A stretch of DNA of 10,351 bases from Candidatus Krumholzibacteriia bacterium (GTDB lineage Bacteria; Krumholzibacteriota; Krumholzibacteriia; LZORAL124-64-63): assembly GCA_030632925.1 (NCBI GenBank), contig DAOVTU010000054.1, forward strand, positions 1 to 10,351, read 5' to 3'. Shown here piece by piece: positions 1-6,617 of the stretch (positions are counted from its first letter, which is position 1; the number at the start of each line of letters is the position of its first letter). The position numbers were made by a program, and so were the translations under genes. Below the pieces are notes generated by a model. The model saw only the letters and a program-made list of their open reading frames with translations. It was not told where the DNA came from and searched no databases.

Positions 1-379
1 CGCAACTGCCGAGGGCGTTTCGCGCCAGCCAGTTCTTCAAGGCATTTTCGAAGGGAGTTACATACACGTCGTCGCCCCAGACCGTCAGCACGTTGGGGTG
101 CACTCCACTGAAGTGCCCCCAGTAACCATAGCCGGTCAGAAAATGTGTATTGAGCAGGTCAGGCTGCAAATCGGCCAGGATGGATTTCACTTTGCGCAGG
201 GAAAAAAGATACCGCAGTGGCTTGGGACCAACGCCCGCCCGGATGTCGTGCACGGTCACGCCTTCGACCGGCCCCGGCTGCACGGTCAACAGGTGGCAGT
301 CGTGTCCCCGCTGGGCAAACCAACGGATCCACCGCTCGGTGTGGATGTGGCGTCCGATGGAAAGGAAAGCCAGGCGCAT
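1..379 (-). CDS. Glycosyltransferase, GT4-like N-terminal domain (partial, cut by window edge)
   Basis: The first 126 codons are present; the rest lies left of position 1. The protein starts MRLAFLSIGRHIHTERWIRW, a beta-strand followed by a helix, as at the start of GT-B sugar transferases of the group-1/GT4 type. Residues 70-85 (DLQPDLLNTHFLTGYG) are the usual 'pD-hlh-H' acceptor-domain segment, followed by a 'lTvWGDDVY' strand at about 98-106, comparable to the 'vtvHG' element in the family. It probably transfers a sugar from a nucleotide donor to a lipid-linked saccharide at the cytoplasmic membrane. The ATG at 379 has a GGAG ribosome binding site about 6 bases upstream. It begins 39 bp after the tRNA-Leu CCA end with no terminator between, so both may lie on one transcript. 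The donor-binding C-terminal half with the EX7E motif is not visible, so substrate is unknown. Confidence 0.8.
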   Translation of the reverse strand, partial: MRLAFLSIGRHIHTERWIRWFAQRGHDCHLLTVQPGPVEGVTVHDIRAGVGPKPLRYLFSLRKVKSILADLQPDLLNTHFLTGYGYWGHFSGVHPNVLTVWGDDVYVTPFENALKNWLARNALGSC

Positions 380-418
380 GGTCTTCTCCGGAGAGGCCCT
401 CGCAGGCCATAGTGCAGG

Positions 419-506
419 TGGTGCCGGGAGCCGGGATCGAACCGGCACGGAGCAACGCTCCGAGGGATTTTAAGTCCCTTGCGTCTACCAATTTCGCCAT
501 CCCGGC
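419..506 (-). tRNA. tRNA-Leu (anticodon UAA)
   Basis: The minus strand folds as a class II tRNA of 88 nt. The acceptor stem is GCCGGGA/TCCCGGC with discriminator A and an encoded CCA at 421-419. The anticodon stem AGGGA/TCCCT encloses the loop CTTAAAA, giving anticodon TAA. A long variable arm (CGGAGC-GTT-GCTCCG region) marks it as leucine type, and the T-arm carries GGTTCGATCC. It is the third of three tRNA genes in the order Gly-Cys-Leu. No T-rich terminator follows before the next gene. Confidence 0.97.
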
Positions 507-531
507 ACCAGAAATTAACAATATTGCGTGG

Positions 532-560
532 ATAATGCGGAGGCCACCGGACTATGTCAA
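532..560 (-). promoter_or_regulatory. Sigma70-type promoter for tRNA-Leu
   Basis: On the minus strand a perfect -35 TTGACA (560-555) is followed by a 17-bp spacer and CATTAT (537-532), 4 of 6 matches to the -10 consensus. The predicted start near 525 leaves about 19 nt of leader before the tRNA 5' end at 506. The same layout precedes tRNA-Cys. Confidence 0.7.
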
Positions 561-624
561 TCCAGACTATGCCAATCCACCAGATGAATCAGCCGGACAC
601 TTCACGGCAACTTCTATCACGAGC

Positions 625-650
625 AAAAAAAAACCAGTCCGAAGACTGGT
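625..650 (-). terminator. Intrinsic terminator after tRNA-Cys
   Basis: On the minus strand the 7-bp stem ACCAGTC/GACTGGT encloses a four-base loop TTCG and is followed directly by a run of nine T. It begins 4 nt after the CCA end of tRNA-Cys, so it should end that transcript before the tRNA-Leu promoter. Confidence 0.9.
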
Positions 651-654
651 AGAT

Positions 655-729
655 TGGAGGCGGCACCCAGAGTCGAACTGGGGATGACGATTTTGCAGAC
701 CGTTGCCTTAGCCACTTGGCTATGCCGCC
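655..729 (-). tRNA. tRNA-Cys (anticodon GCA)
   Basis: The 75-nt minus-strand gene has acceptor stem GGCGGCA/TGCCGCC, discriminator T (the U73 typical of cysteine tRNA) and an encoded CCA at 657-655. The anticodon stem ACGGT/ATCGT, with one G-U pair, encloses loop CTGCAAA, giving GCA. The T-arm is CCCAG-TTCGACT-CTGGG. Confidence 0.97.
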
Positions 730-752
730 CCGAATCAATACTTACGCGAGAA

Positions 753-781
753 AGTATGTTGAAAATCCGGCAGGATGTCAA
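753..781 (-). promoter_or_regulatory. Sigma70-type promoter for tRNA-Cys
   Basis: A perfect -35 TTGACA (781-776) is followed by 17 bp and CATACT (758-753), 4 of 6 matches to the -10 consensus. The predicted start is about 17 nt before the tRNA 5' end. The hexamers and spacing resemble the tRNA-Leu promoter, including the TTGACAT extension and a C at the first -10 base. Confidence 0.7.
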
Positions 782-820
782 CTCACTCGCCTGCGTTTCG
801 GAAAAAATCCATCCTGGTAG

Positions 821-858
821 AAAAATCGGGGAGCATCCTTTTTGGATCCTCCCCGATT
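821..858 (-). terminator. Intrinsic terminator after tRNA-Gly
   Basis: On the minus strand AATCGGGGAG (858-849) pairs with CTCCCCGATT (833-824). The hairpin continues past one mismatch with GATCC/GGAT-type pairs around an AAAAA loop, and the descending arm runs into TTTTT (825-821). It starts 4 nt after the CCA end of tRNA-Gly. Confidence 0.85.
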
Positions 859-862
859 GATC

Positions 863-938
<76 letters not shown>

Positions 939-953
939 TCGAAAGGTCTAGGA

Positions 954-982
954 GAGATAATGTCTGAACGGGGAGATGTCAA
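954..982 (-). promoter_or_regulatory. Probable promoter for tRNA-Gly
   Basis: A perfect -35 TTGACA (982-977) lies only 23 bp after the stop codon of the upstream glycosyltransferase. At a 17-bp spacing the -10 is TATCTC (959-954), matching only its first three bases. A better CATTAT lies too close, at 14 bp. A weak bulged hairpin (CCGAGAAA/TTTCGG, about 984-1005) between the stop codon and the -35 could partly end the glycosyltransferase transcript. Confidence 0.5.
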
Positions 983-1005
983 ACCGAAAGTCGATAGTTT
1001 CTCGG

Positions 1006-2160
1006 TTAAATCCCGACAAGTTCCCGATACAGATCAGCCGTCATGCCCGCCACCCGGTCCCAGCTATAGTGTTCAATGGCGTGGATTTGGCCCGCAGCGC
1101 CCAGCCGCACCCGCCGAGCCTCGTCCGGCAGGGTTTCGGCCAGCTTGCGCCCCAGGTCGGCCGCATCTCCGCTGGCAAAAAGCACCGCATTGCCACCGGC
1201 CGCTTCCACATTGGGCGGAATGTCGCTCACCAGGCAACAGCGCTGGTAACTCATGCCCTCCAATAGGGTAATGGACAGCCCCTCGAGAGTGGACGGCAGT
1301 ACCATCAACTCCGCATTGGTGAACAGCTCGTCCAGGACCGGACCGTGCACATAACCCAGGAAATGCACACCCTCCGGCGCCTCACGCTTCAATTTGTCCA
1401 CATAGCCCGGCGTGAAGCCGGCATCACCGGCAATCACCAGTTCATATTCCTGGCGCAGGGCGGCCGGCAACCGCCGCCAGGCGTCCAGCAACAGGTGACA
1501 CCCTTTTTCAGGCACCAGGCGTCCCACAAAGAGGGCATACTTGCCCGTGATGCCCGCCTGCCGGATCAGGTCCGGCTCCCGGTACACCGGCGGCACGATC
1601 CCGTTGGGAACATAGGTCGTCGCCTGCTTATGCTGGGCCAGATAGTGGGCCCGCAGCGCCTTGGAAACCACGATGGTCCCCGAGGGCGCCCGCACACTGG
1701 TCGCCTCGCCCACCTTCAGGATCCGGCTGGCCACCGGCCCCCATTTGTCCCGCTGCCAATCCAGGCCGTGCACCGTCACCACCGTGGGCTTACCCCGCAA
1801 CAGGCGCGGAATGCCCGCCAGCAGGCCAGGCCCCAAGGCGTGATAGTGAACCAGATCCACGTCGCGGAACAAGACGTCGGCGGTGGAAAGAACCGTATGG
1901 GTGATGGCATCCAGATGCTTGGTGGGAATGCTGGGCAGACGACGGACCTGAACACCGTCCAGGTCCGTCGGTCCATTCATCTGGCTGTAGTGCGGCCGAC
2001 TGTAAATATCGATGTCGATACCCAGCGCCGGCAAGCGCGCGGCCAACTCAGCCACGTGTTTCTCGATCCCACCGTGGATGGGTGGGTACCCCTTCTGGCC
2101 AATCATGGCCACCCGCAAGGGGCGCTGATCGGCGGTCTTTTGCCGGGACCGGTTCGTCAA
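1006..2160 (-). CDS. Glycosyltransferase family 4 (GT-B fold)
   Basis: This 384-residue protein is full length for a GT4 sugar transferase acting in the cytoplasm or at the inner membrane face. The N-terminal acceptor domain carries GQKGYPPIHGGIEKHV (21-36), whose glycine-rich loop and GGIE(K/R)H are typical of GT4 enzymes of polysaccharide loci, and VVTVHGLDW at about 127-135. The donor domain begins near FVGRLVPEKG (211-220). It ends its active site with the EX7E motif (E293 and E301, in LEGLSITLLEG), which binds the nucleotide-sugar. The first in-frame start after the upstream stop is TTG at 2160, with only a weak GGA-type ribosome site. A GTG 15 codons further in would still keep the fold. 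It lies 35 bp after the oxidoreductase stop, so the two are probably co-transcribed. Donor and acceptor sugars cannot be named. Confidence 0.88.
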   Translation of the reverse strand: MTNRSRQKTADQRPLRVAMIGQKGYPPIHGGIEKHVAELAARLPALGIDIDIYSRPHYSQMNGPTDLDGVQVRRLPSIPTKHLDAITHTVLSTADVLFRDVDLVHYHALGPGLLAGIPRLLRGKPTVVTVHGLDWQRDKWGPVASRILKVGEATSVRAPSGTIVVSKALRAHYLAQHKQATTYVPNGIVPPVYREPDLIRQAGITGKYALFVGRLVPEKGCHLLLDAWRRLPAALRQEYELVIAGDAGFTPGYVDKLKREAPEGVHFLGYVHGPVLDELFTNAELMVLPSTLEGLSITLLEGMSYQRCCLVSDIPPNVEAAGGNAVLFASGDAADLGRKLAETLPDEARRVRLGAAGQIHAIEHYSWDRVAGMTADLYRELVGI

Positions 2161-2195
2161 TCGGTGTCCAATCCGTCGGTCCCAACCCTACCGGA

Positions 2196-3221
2196 TCAGG
2201 CGTCGAAATTCAGGGCCACGCGGCGGCCTTCTTCCTTCATCGACTGGCAGGCACCCTCGAGGACCTGGACCACTTTCAAGCCGTCCACGCCGCTGCTGAG
2301 AGCCTTGGTCTTGCCGCCAATCAGATCCAGGAAATGTCCCGTCTCTGCCTTGAGCGGCTCCAGCCCATCCAGACGCGGAATGAAAACATCACCTGCGCGG
2401 TAGAGCAACTGGAATTCGCCAAAGGTTTCATAATGGGGCTGCACGTCCACACCCTTGTCGTACACCCGGATTTTCTCGGCCGGGGAAACGTCATCGTAGA
2501 CCAGCATCTTCTTGCTGCCCACGAAGGTGCAGTTGCGGATCTTGTTCGGATCCAGCCAACTGACATGAATGTGCGCCAGGATGCCACCGGGGTACTCCAG
2601 AGTAACGAAGGCCACATCTTCGATTTCCAGTTTGCGCTGCACGTAGCAGTGGCCCGTTGCCGAGACACTGATAGGGTCGGCGTCAAAAAGGAAATTCAGC
2701 ATGGCCACATCGTGGGGCACCAGATCCCAAACGACGTTGGCGTCCTTCTGGAAGATGCCCAGATTCACGCGGGACATGTTCACATAGTACATGTCCCCCA
2801 GCTCACCAGCGTCCATCAGTTCCTTGATTTTGCGCACCGCCGGTGCGTACACAAAGGTGTGCCCGACCATGACCTGCAGGCCGCGCTTGGCGCCCTCGGC
2901 ATTCAAGGCCCGACAATCGTCGCTGTTGGTGGCCATGGGCTTTTCGAGGAACAGATGCTTGCCAGCTTGGAGCACTTCCATGCCCAGCTTGAAGTGGGTC
3001 GACATGGGCGTCGCCACGACCACCGCTTCGACTTCGGGATCCTGCAGGATCTCCTTGTAGTCGGTGGTCTTGGTGGTGCCAGGGTAGAGCAAGCCCACCT
3101 GATTGAGGCGGTCCTTGTCCAAATCAGAAATGTAGGCCAAGTCGCATTCGGGCTGAGCGTTCAGATTCCGAATCAAGTTCGGACCCCAATAACCACAGCC
3201 AATCACACCCGTCTTGATCAT
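2196..3221 (-). CDS. Gfo/Idh/MocA-family NAD(P)-dependent sugar oxidoreductase
   Basis: The 341-residue product opens with a Rossmann nucleotide-binding motif, VIGCGYWGPN (6-15). It has the family's EKP signature at 93-95 (FLEKPMA), then GHTFVYAPAV (120-129) and the catalytic-region element WDLVPHD (165-171). The C-terminal half is the alpha/beta substrate domain. Members act on sugars or sugar nucleotides. In polysaccharide loci they often oxidise a UDP-sugar (WlbA/WbpB-like UDP-N-acetyl sugar 3-dehydrogenases), but no partner aminotransferase or acetyltransferase is in view, so that role is only a guess. The ATG at 3221 was chosen over a longer reading to 3263 because AAGGAG sits 8 bases upstream and the Rossmann strand follows at once. 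It lies between the sugar transferase and the GT4 gene on the same strand. Confidence 0.9.
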   Translation of the reverse strand: MIKTGVIGCGYWGPNLIRNLNAQPECDLAYISDLDKDRLNQVGLLYPGTTKTTDYKEILQDPEVEAVVVATPMSTHFKLGMEVLQAGKHLFLEKPMATNSDDCRALNAEGAKRGLQVMVGHTFVYAPAVRKIKELMDAGELGDMYYVNMSRVNLGIFQKDANVVWDLVPHDVAMLNFLFDADPISVSATGHCYVQRKLEIEDVAFVTLEYPGGILAHIHVSWLDPNKIRNCTFVGSKKMLVYDDVSPAEKIRVYDKGVDVQPHYETFGEFQLLYRAGDVFIPRLDGLEPLKAETGHFLDLIGGKTKALSSGVDGLKVVQVLEGACQSMKEEGRRVALNFDA

Positions 3222-3257
3222 TTCCGGATCTCCTTGAAGTGGGACGAGAATTAGGAT

Positions 3258-3299
3258 CTGCACCCTATTCAGTGCAGCCCAGAATCAATCTATCGTCAA
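3258..3299 (-). promoter_or_regulatory. Candidate promoter with overlapping inverted repeat upstream of the oxidoreductase
   Basis: On the minus strand TTGACG (3299-3294, 5 of 6) is followed by 17 bp and TGCACT (3276-3271, 3 of 6). A perfect inverted repeat CTGCAC-N8-GTGCAG (3258-3277) overlaps the -10 and the predicted start. A promoter is expected here because a terminator separates this gene from the sugar transferase. The repeat could be an operator or a leader hairpin. Confidence 0.35.
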
Positions 3300-3354
3300 C
3301 ATTGACCGGGACTTGAATGGGGTTCCAAATATGGCATACCCATCCTCCGCAGGC

Positions 3355-3412
3355 AAAAAAATCCAGGCAACTCATCATCACTACAGAATGAGATCAGAAT
3401 GAAAATGCCTGG
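3355..3412 (-). terminator. Probable intrinsic terminator after the sugar transferase
   Basis: On the minus strand CCAGGCA (3412-3406) pairs with TGCCTGG (3369-3363), followed by A and a run of seven T bounded at 3355. The 36-base loop contains a further CTCAT/ATGAG pair. The loop is longer than in most terminators, but the position, 18 bp after the stop codon, and the T tract support the call. Confidence 0.6.
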
Positions 3413-3430
3413 ACCAGAAGCTCGCGGCTT

Positions 3431-4165
3431 TTAGTAGCCTCCGGTCCCTTTGAGGACCACGGGAATGGTTTTCAGGAGAATTTTGAGATCCAGCACGGGC
3501 GACCACTCGTTGATGTAGCGCACGTCCAGACGCACCATTTCTTCAAACGAGACCGAACTGCGGCCACTGACCTGCCACAGACCAGTCAGGCCCGGGACGG
3601 CCTTGAGCCGCTCCATATGCCAGGGCTGGTAGTTTTCGATCTCATAGGCGATAGGCGGTCGGGGGCCGACCAGCGACATCTCACCCATGATGATATTGAA
3701 GAGTTGGGGCAATTCATCCAGTGACGTGCGGCGCAGGAGGCCACCGATGGCGGTGATGCGAGGGTCCTTTTTGAGCTTGAAGACTTCTTCGCCTTCGTTG
3801 GACTCTGCACAACCGCTTTTGTCACCATTGATGAACATGGCCGCAAACTGGCGATGAATGGCATCATCACTGTTGTGGGCCATCGAGCGGAACTTGTAGA
3901 ATTTGAATGGTTGACCGTCACGACCGAGTCTTTCCTGGACGAACAGGACAGGACCCGAGCTGGATTGTTTCACCAGCAGGGCGATCAAGAGCATCAGGGG
4001 CGAGACAACCACTAGCATGGCCGTAGCCAAAAGGACATCAACGGCACGCTTGATGCGGCCGTAGGGTCCGTAATACTTCGTGGTGTCAGCAGGAATGAAG
4101 AGCTTCGGAGATGTTAAGGCATAATCGCCACTCACAACCGCAAAAGCTGCCGCGTCTTCCTTCAT
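3431..4165 (-). CDS. Polyprenyl-phosphate sugar-1-phosphate transferase (initiating sugar transferase)
   Basis: The 244-residue protein is a small monotopic phosphoglycosyl transferase (bacterial sugar transferase family, as in the WbaP/WcaJ C-terminal domain). It moves a sugar-1-phosphate from a nucleotide-sugar to undecaprenyl phosphate, the first step of exopolysaccharide or O-antigen assembly at the inner membrane. One hydrophobic segment lies at about 43-66. It is followed by GPVLFVQERLG (71-81), KFYKFRSM (88-95), the catalytic Asp-Glu in TSLDELPQL (147-155), GEMSLVGPRP (161-170) and PGLTGLWQVSGRS (191-203), all family hallmarks. The extra N-terminal membrane helices of full-length WbaP are absent, so this is the short form. 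I chose the ATG at 4165, 10 bases after GGGAG. An ATG at 4174 lies too close to that site. The sugar is unknown. It is the first gene of the glycan block and has its own promoter. Confidence 0.93.
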   Translation of the reverse strand: MKEDAAAFAVVSGDYALTSPKLFIPADTTKYYGPYGRIKRAVDVLLATAMLVVVSPLMLLIALLVKQSSSGPVLFVQERLGRDGQPFKFYKFRSMAHNSDDAIHRQFAAMFINGDKSGCAESNEGEEVFKLKKDPRITAIGGLLRRTSLDELPQLFNIIMGEMSLVGPRPPIAYEIENYQPWHMERLKAVPGLTGLWQVSGRSSVSFEEMVRLDVRYINEWSPVLDLKILLKTIPVVLKGTGGY

Positions 4166-4326
4166 GGTGCACATTCTCCCTTTGCCAAAGCAAAGTTGAT
4201 GATGTTTATGAGGCTGAAAGACAATGAACGCGTTAGCTTTGGGCCATCCGAACCTTTCAAGTTGAATTGAAGACTGATTTGTCGGTTCGCAGGATTTCCT
4301 ACCCGCTCGAATCAACAACAGAACAG

Positions 4327-4356
4327 ATTATAGCACGCATGATCAGATGACGTCCA
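4327..4356 (-). promoter_or_regulatory. Strong extended -10 promoter for the sugar transferase gene
   Basis: On the minus strand TGCTATAAT gives a perfect -10 TATAAT (4332-4327) with the extended TGn element. Eighteen bases upstream is TGGACG (4356-4351), 4 of 6 matches to the -35. The predicted start near 4320 leaves a leader of about 155 nt before the ATG at 4165. The -35 lies inside the interleaved inverted repeats at 4346-4391. Confidence 0.65.
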
Positions 4357-4391
4357 CCTCAAAAAGGATTTTTTTTGATGTCATCAGGTGG
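4346..4391. repeat. Two interleaved inverted repeats in the divergent promoter region
   Basis: On the plus strand GATGACGTC (4346-4354) and CCACCT (4354-4359) are followed, after an A5...T8 stretch, by GATGTCATC (4377-4385) and AGGTGG (4386-4391). The first pairs with the third with one mismatch, and the second pairs with the fourth perfectly, so the order is a-b-a'-b'. In single-stranded form the two stems would exclude one another or make a pseudoknot. In DNA they look like two overlapping two-part binding sites. They cover the -35 of the sugar transferase promoter and lie just upstream of the inositol synthase promoter candidate. Confidence 0.6.
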
Positions 4392-4405
4392 CCAAAATTA
4401 TTCTT

Positions 4406-4434
4406 TTGCCTTTAAAGGGTGAAAAACCTATCCT
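4406..4434 (+). promoter_or_regulatory. Candidate promoter for inositol-phosphate synthase
   Basis: TTGCCT (4406-4411, 4 of 6) is followed by 17 bp and TATCCT (4429-4434, 4 of 6). The start would be near 4441, leaving a leader of about 128 nt. That leader holds a short hairpin AGGGC-TGTT-GCCCT (4540-4553) just before the ribosome binding site. I see no known riboswitch in it. Confidence 0.4.
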
Positions 4435-4568
4435 GTTGGGGAAAATCTAGCTGACTATGTGCCCCTGGCGAACCACCAAAAAACTAGGTGATACGCCTCT
4501 GTCCCATTCTTGGCCATATTGCGGAAACGCTGTGCTAGGAGGGCTGTTGCCCTGAGAGGAGCTTAAAA

Positions 4569-5870
4569 ATGGCTGACAAGATTCAGATCGCACCCGCAAG
4601 CGGGAAACTGGGGATTCTGACCCCCGGCATGGGTGCTGTATCTTCGACCTTCATCGCGGGAGTGCACGCTATTCGTGCCGGCCTGCGTCTGCCCATTGGC
4701 AGTTTTACCCAGATGGGCCACATCCGTCTGGGCAAGCGCGCCGAAGAGCGCCAACCGCTGGTGAAGAACTTCGTGCCTTTGACCGAACTGAATGACATCG
4801 AATTTGGCGGCTGGGACATTTTCACCGACTCCGTCTACGATGCCGCCGTCAACGCCGGCGTTCTGGAAAAAGAACTGCTGGACCAGTTGAAGCCCGAGTT
4901 GGAGCAGATCAAGCCCATGACTGCGGTCTTCGACCAGTACTATGTGAAGAAATTGGAAGGTACCCACGTCAAGACCGGCACCAAATGGGAACTGGCCCAG
5001 GCCTTGATGCAGGACATGGAGAACTTTAAGAAGGAAAAGGGTTGTGACCGCCTGGTCATGGTCTGGTGTGGTTCGACCGAGATCTATCTGCAGCCGAGCG
5101 ATGTGCACCAAACGGTCGCCGCCTTCGAGCAGGGTCTCAAGGATGACCACAAAGACATCGCCCCCAGCATGATTTACGCTTATGCGGCCATCAAGATGGG
5201 CGTGCCTTATGCCAATGGTGCACCCAACCTGAGCGCCGACTTCCCCGCGCTGGAAGAACTGGCCAAAGAGACCCGCTCCGGAACCTGTGGCAAGGACTTC
5301 AAGACGGGCCAGACCCTGATGAAGACCATCCTGGCCCCCGGCTTCAAGGCCCGCCAGATCGGTATCGCCGGCTGGTTCAGCACCAACATCCTGGGCAACC
5401 GCGATGGTGAAGTGCTGGATGATCCGGAATCCTTCAAGACCAAGGAAGAGTCCAAGCTCAGCGTGCTCGATACGATCCTGCAACCGGATCTGTATCCTGA
5501 CCTGTACGGCGACCTCTACCACAAGGTGCGGATCAACTACTACCCGCCCCGTGGTGACAACAAAGAGGGCTGGGACAACATCGACATCTTCGGCTGGTGC
5601 GGACGCCCCATGCAGATCAAAGTCGATTTCCTGTGCCGCGACTCCATCCTGGCCGCACCTCTGGTGCTGGACATGGCTCTGTTGCTGGATCTCGGCAAAC
5701 GCGCCGGCCTGCCCGGTGGCATCCAGGAATGGTTGAGCTTCTACTTCAAGAGCCCGGTCATGCCTGCGGGTCTCGAAGCGGAGCACGATCTGTTCATCCA
5801 GCAGACCAAGCTGAAGAACACGTTGCGCTGGTTGATGAATGAAGAAGCGGTTACTCATCTGGAAGACTAG
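4569..5870 (+). CDS. ino1: myo-Inositol-1-phosphate synthase
   Basis: The 433-residue enzyme turns glucose-6-phosphate into myo-inositol-1-phosphate using tightly bound NAD in the cytoplasm. The NAD-binding strand and glycine turn are at LGILTPGMGAVSS (14-26). Family hallmarks follow: TGQTLMKT (246-253), STNILGNRDG (271-280), DDPESFKTKEESK (284-296), INYYPPRGDNKEGWDN (322-337), IDIFGW (338-343) and KVDFLCRDSILAAPLVLD (351-368). The lysines in the 'KTGQT', 'FKTKEESK' and 'KVDFLCRDS' regions correspond to those that bind substrate in known synthases. Length fits the bacterial form. The ATG has AGGAG 7 bases upstream. It stands alone as a short plus-strand unit, divergent from the glycan genes and closed by a strong terminator. 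No inositol monophosphatase or phosphatidylinositol synthase is nearby, so whether the product goes to inositol lipids, glycans or solutes is open. Confidence 0.96.
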   Translation: MADKIQIAPASGKLGILTPGMGAVSSTFIAGVHAIRAGLRLPIGSFTQMGHIRLGKRAEERQPLVKNFVPLTELNDIEFGGWDIFTDSVYDAAVNAGVLEKELLDQLKPELEQIKPMTAVFDQYYVKKLEGTHVKTGTKWELAQALMQDMENFKKEKGCDRLVMVWCGSTEIYLQPSDVHQTVAAFEQGLKDDHKDIAPSMIYAYAAIKMGVPYANGAPNLSADFPALEELAKETRSGTCGKDFKTGQTLMKTILAPGFKARQIGIAGWFSTNILGNRDGEVLDDPESFKTKEESKLSVLDTILQPDLYPDLYGDLYHKVRINYYPPRGDNKEGWDNIDIFGWCGRPMQIKVDFLCRDSILAAPLVLDMALLLDLGKRAGLPGGIQEWLSFYFKSPVMPAGLEAEHDLFIQQTKLKNTLRWLMNEEAVTHLED

Positions 5871-5895
5871 ATGAGCTGCTTTAGCAGTTGAAATG

Positions 5896-5926
5896 ACGGC
5901 CCCGGCTTGCCGGGGCCGTTTTTTTT
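5896..5926 (+). terminator. Strong intrinsic terminator after ino1
   Basis: A perfect 10-bp GC-rich stem ACGGCCCCGG/CCGGGGCCGT with loop CTTG ends in a run of eight T (5919-5926). It starts 25 bp after the ino1 stop. The ribosome binding site of the next gene begins at the very next base. Confidence 0.95.
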
Positions 5927-5937
5927 AAGGGAGTATC

Positions 5938-6606
5938 ATGAGCGACAGCACACAGTGGAACCTGGAGATTATCCCGGTCGGCCCCCTGCAGATGAACTCG
6001 GTCCTGCTGACGGCCCAGGGCCCCGATTGTCCTGAAGGCGGCGAAGCCATCCTGTTTGATCCCGGCGAGGAAGCCCCGCGCCTGCTGGCCAAAATAGAGG
6101 CCTCCGGCTGCAAACTGACCCACCTGCTGGCCACCCACTGCCATTTTGACCACATCGGAGCCGGCGCTGCCATCCAGGCCGTGCACGACCTGCCCCTGAT
6201 CTGCCACTCAGGCGCCGTGCCCGTTATCCAAACCCTGCAAGCGGCCCAGGCCATGTACGGCCTGCCGACCACCGAAACACCCCGCTGTCAGACGGACCTC
6301 GCCGATGGCGATACGATCCCCTTTGCCGGCCAGGAGATCACCGTACACTACGTGCCAGGCCACTCACCGGGCCAGGTGATGTACGTGCTGCCGGGCATCG
6401 CGCCGGTTCACGCCCTGGTGGGCGACTGCATTTTTCACAATGGAGTTGGTCGGACGGATTTGCCGGGCGGCGATTTTCCCACCCTGGAAAAAAGCATCCG
6501 GGAGCGCATTTACACACTCCCGGATGAGACTGTCATTGTGCCAGGCCATGGGCCGGACACCACTGTTGGTTACGAGAAGGCCACCAACCCGTTTGTTCGC
6601 CCTTAG
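5938..6606 (+). CDS. MBL-fold metallo-hydrolase, YcbL / glyoxalase II-like
   Basis: This 222-residue protein is a single metallo-beta-lactamase domain of the short glyoxalase II-like (YcbL) type. Zinc-binding residues are visible in order: THCHFDH (66-72: H67, H69, D71, H72), GHSPG with H142, GDCIF with D163, and PGHG with H204. The stretch GVGRTDLPGGDF (169-180) is characteristic of this subgroup, as is the C-terminal TTVGYEKATNPFV. Enzymes of this type hydrolyse thioesters such as S-lactoylglutathione, but many members lack a proven substrate, and the longer substrate-binding C-terminal domain of true glyoxalase II is absent. AAGGGAG lies 4 bases before the ATG. Only 11 bases separate the ATG from the T tract of the terminator after ino1, so it has no room for its own promoter there. 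It converges on the ParA-like gene with an 11-bp gap and no visible terminator. Confidence 0.9.
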   Translation: MSDSTQWNLEIIPVGPLQMNSVLLTAQGPDCPEGGEAILFDPGEEAPRLLAKIEASGCKLTHLLATHCHFDHIGAGAAIQAVHDLPLICHSGAVPVIQTLQAAQAMYGLPTTETPRCQTDLADGDTIPFAGQEITVHYVPGHSPGQVMYVLPGIAPVHALVGDCIFHNGVGRTDLPGGDFPTLEKSIRERIYTLPDETVIVPGHGPDTTVGYEKATNPFVRP

Positions 6607-6617
6607 CAGGCGCTTGG

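Noticed and set aside
217..687. A plus-strand frame crossing the tRNA-Leu gene
   Set aside because: It reads through a tRNA gene and terminator on the other strand and has no domain.
1345..3254. Long plus-strand open frames opposite the glycosyltransferase and oxidoreductase
   Set aside because: Both lie antisense to clear genes with conserved motifs, and their translations show no recognisable fold or start signals.
4510..4526. Sigma54-like GG/GC elements (TTGGCCATATTGC) before ino1
   Set aside because: The GG and GC dinucleotides are about three bases too close for a -24/-12 promoter.
4441..4568. Possible riboswitch in the ino1 leader
   Set aside because: Apart from one 5-bp hairpin I find no conserved core of any riboswitch class I can recall.
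4563..5858. A 431-codon open frame on the minus strand opposite ino1
   Set aside because: It mirrors a confidently identified enzyme gene, has no plausible ribosome site or domain, and is His/Gln/Val-rich as expected for an antisense frame in GC-rich DNA.
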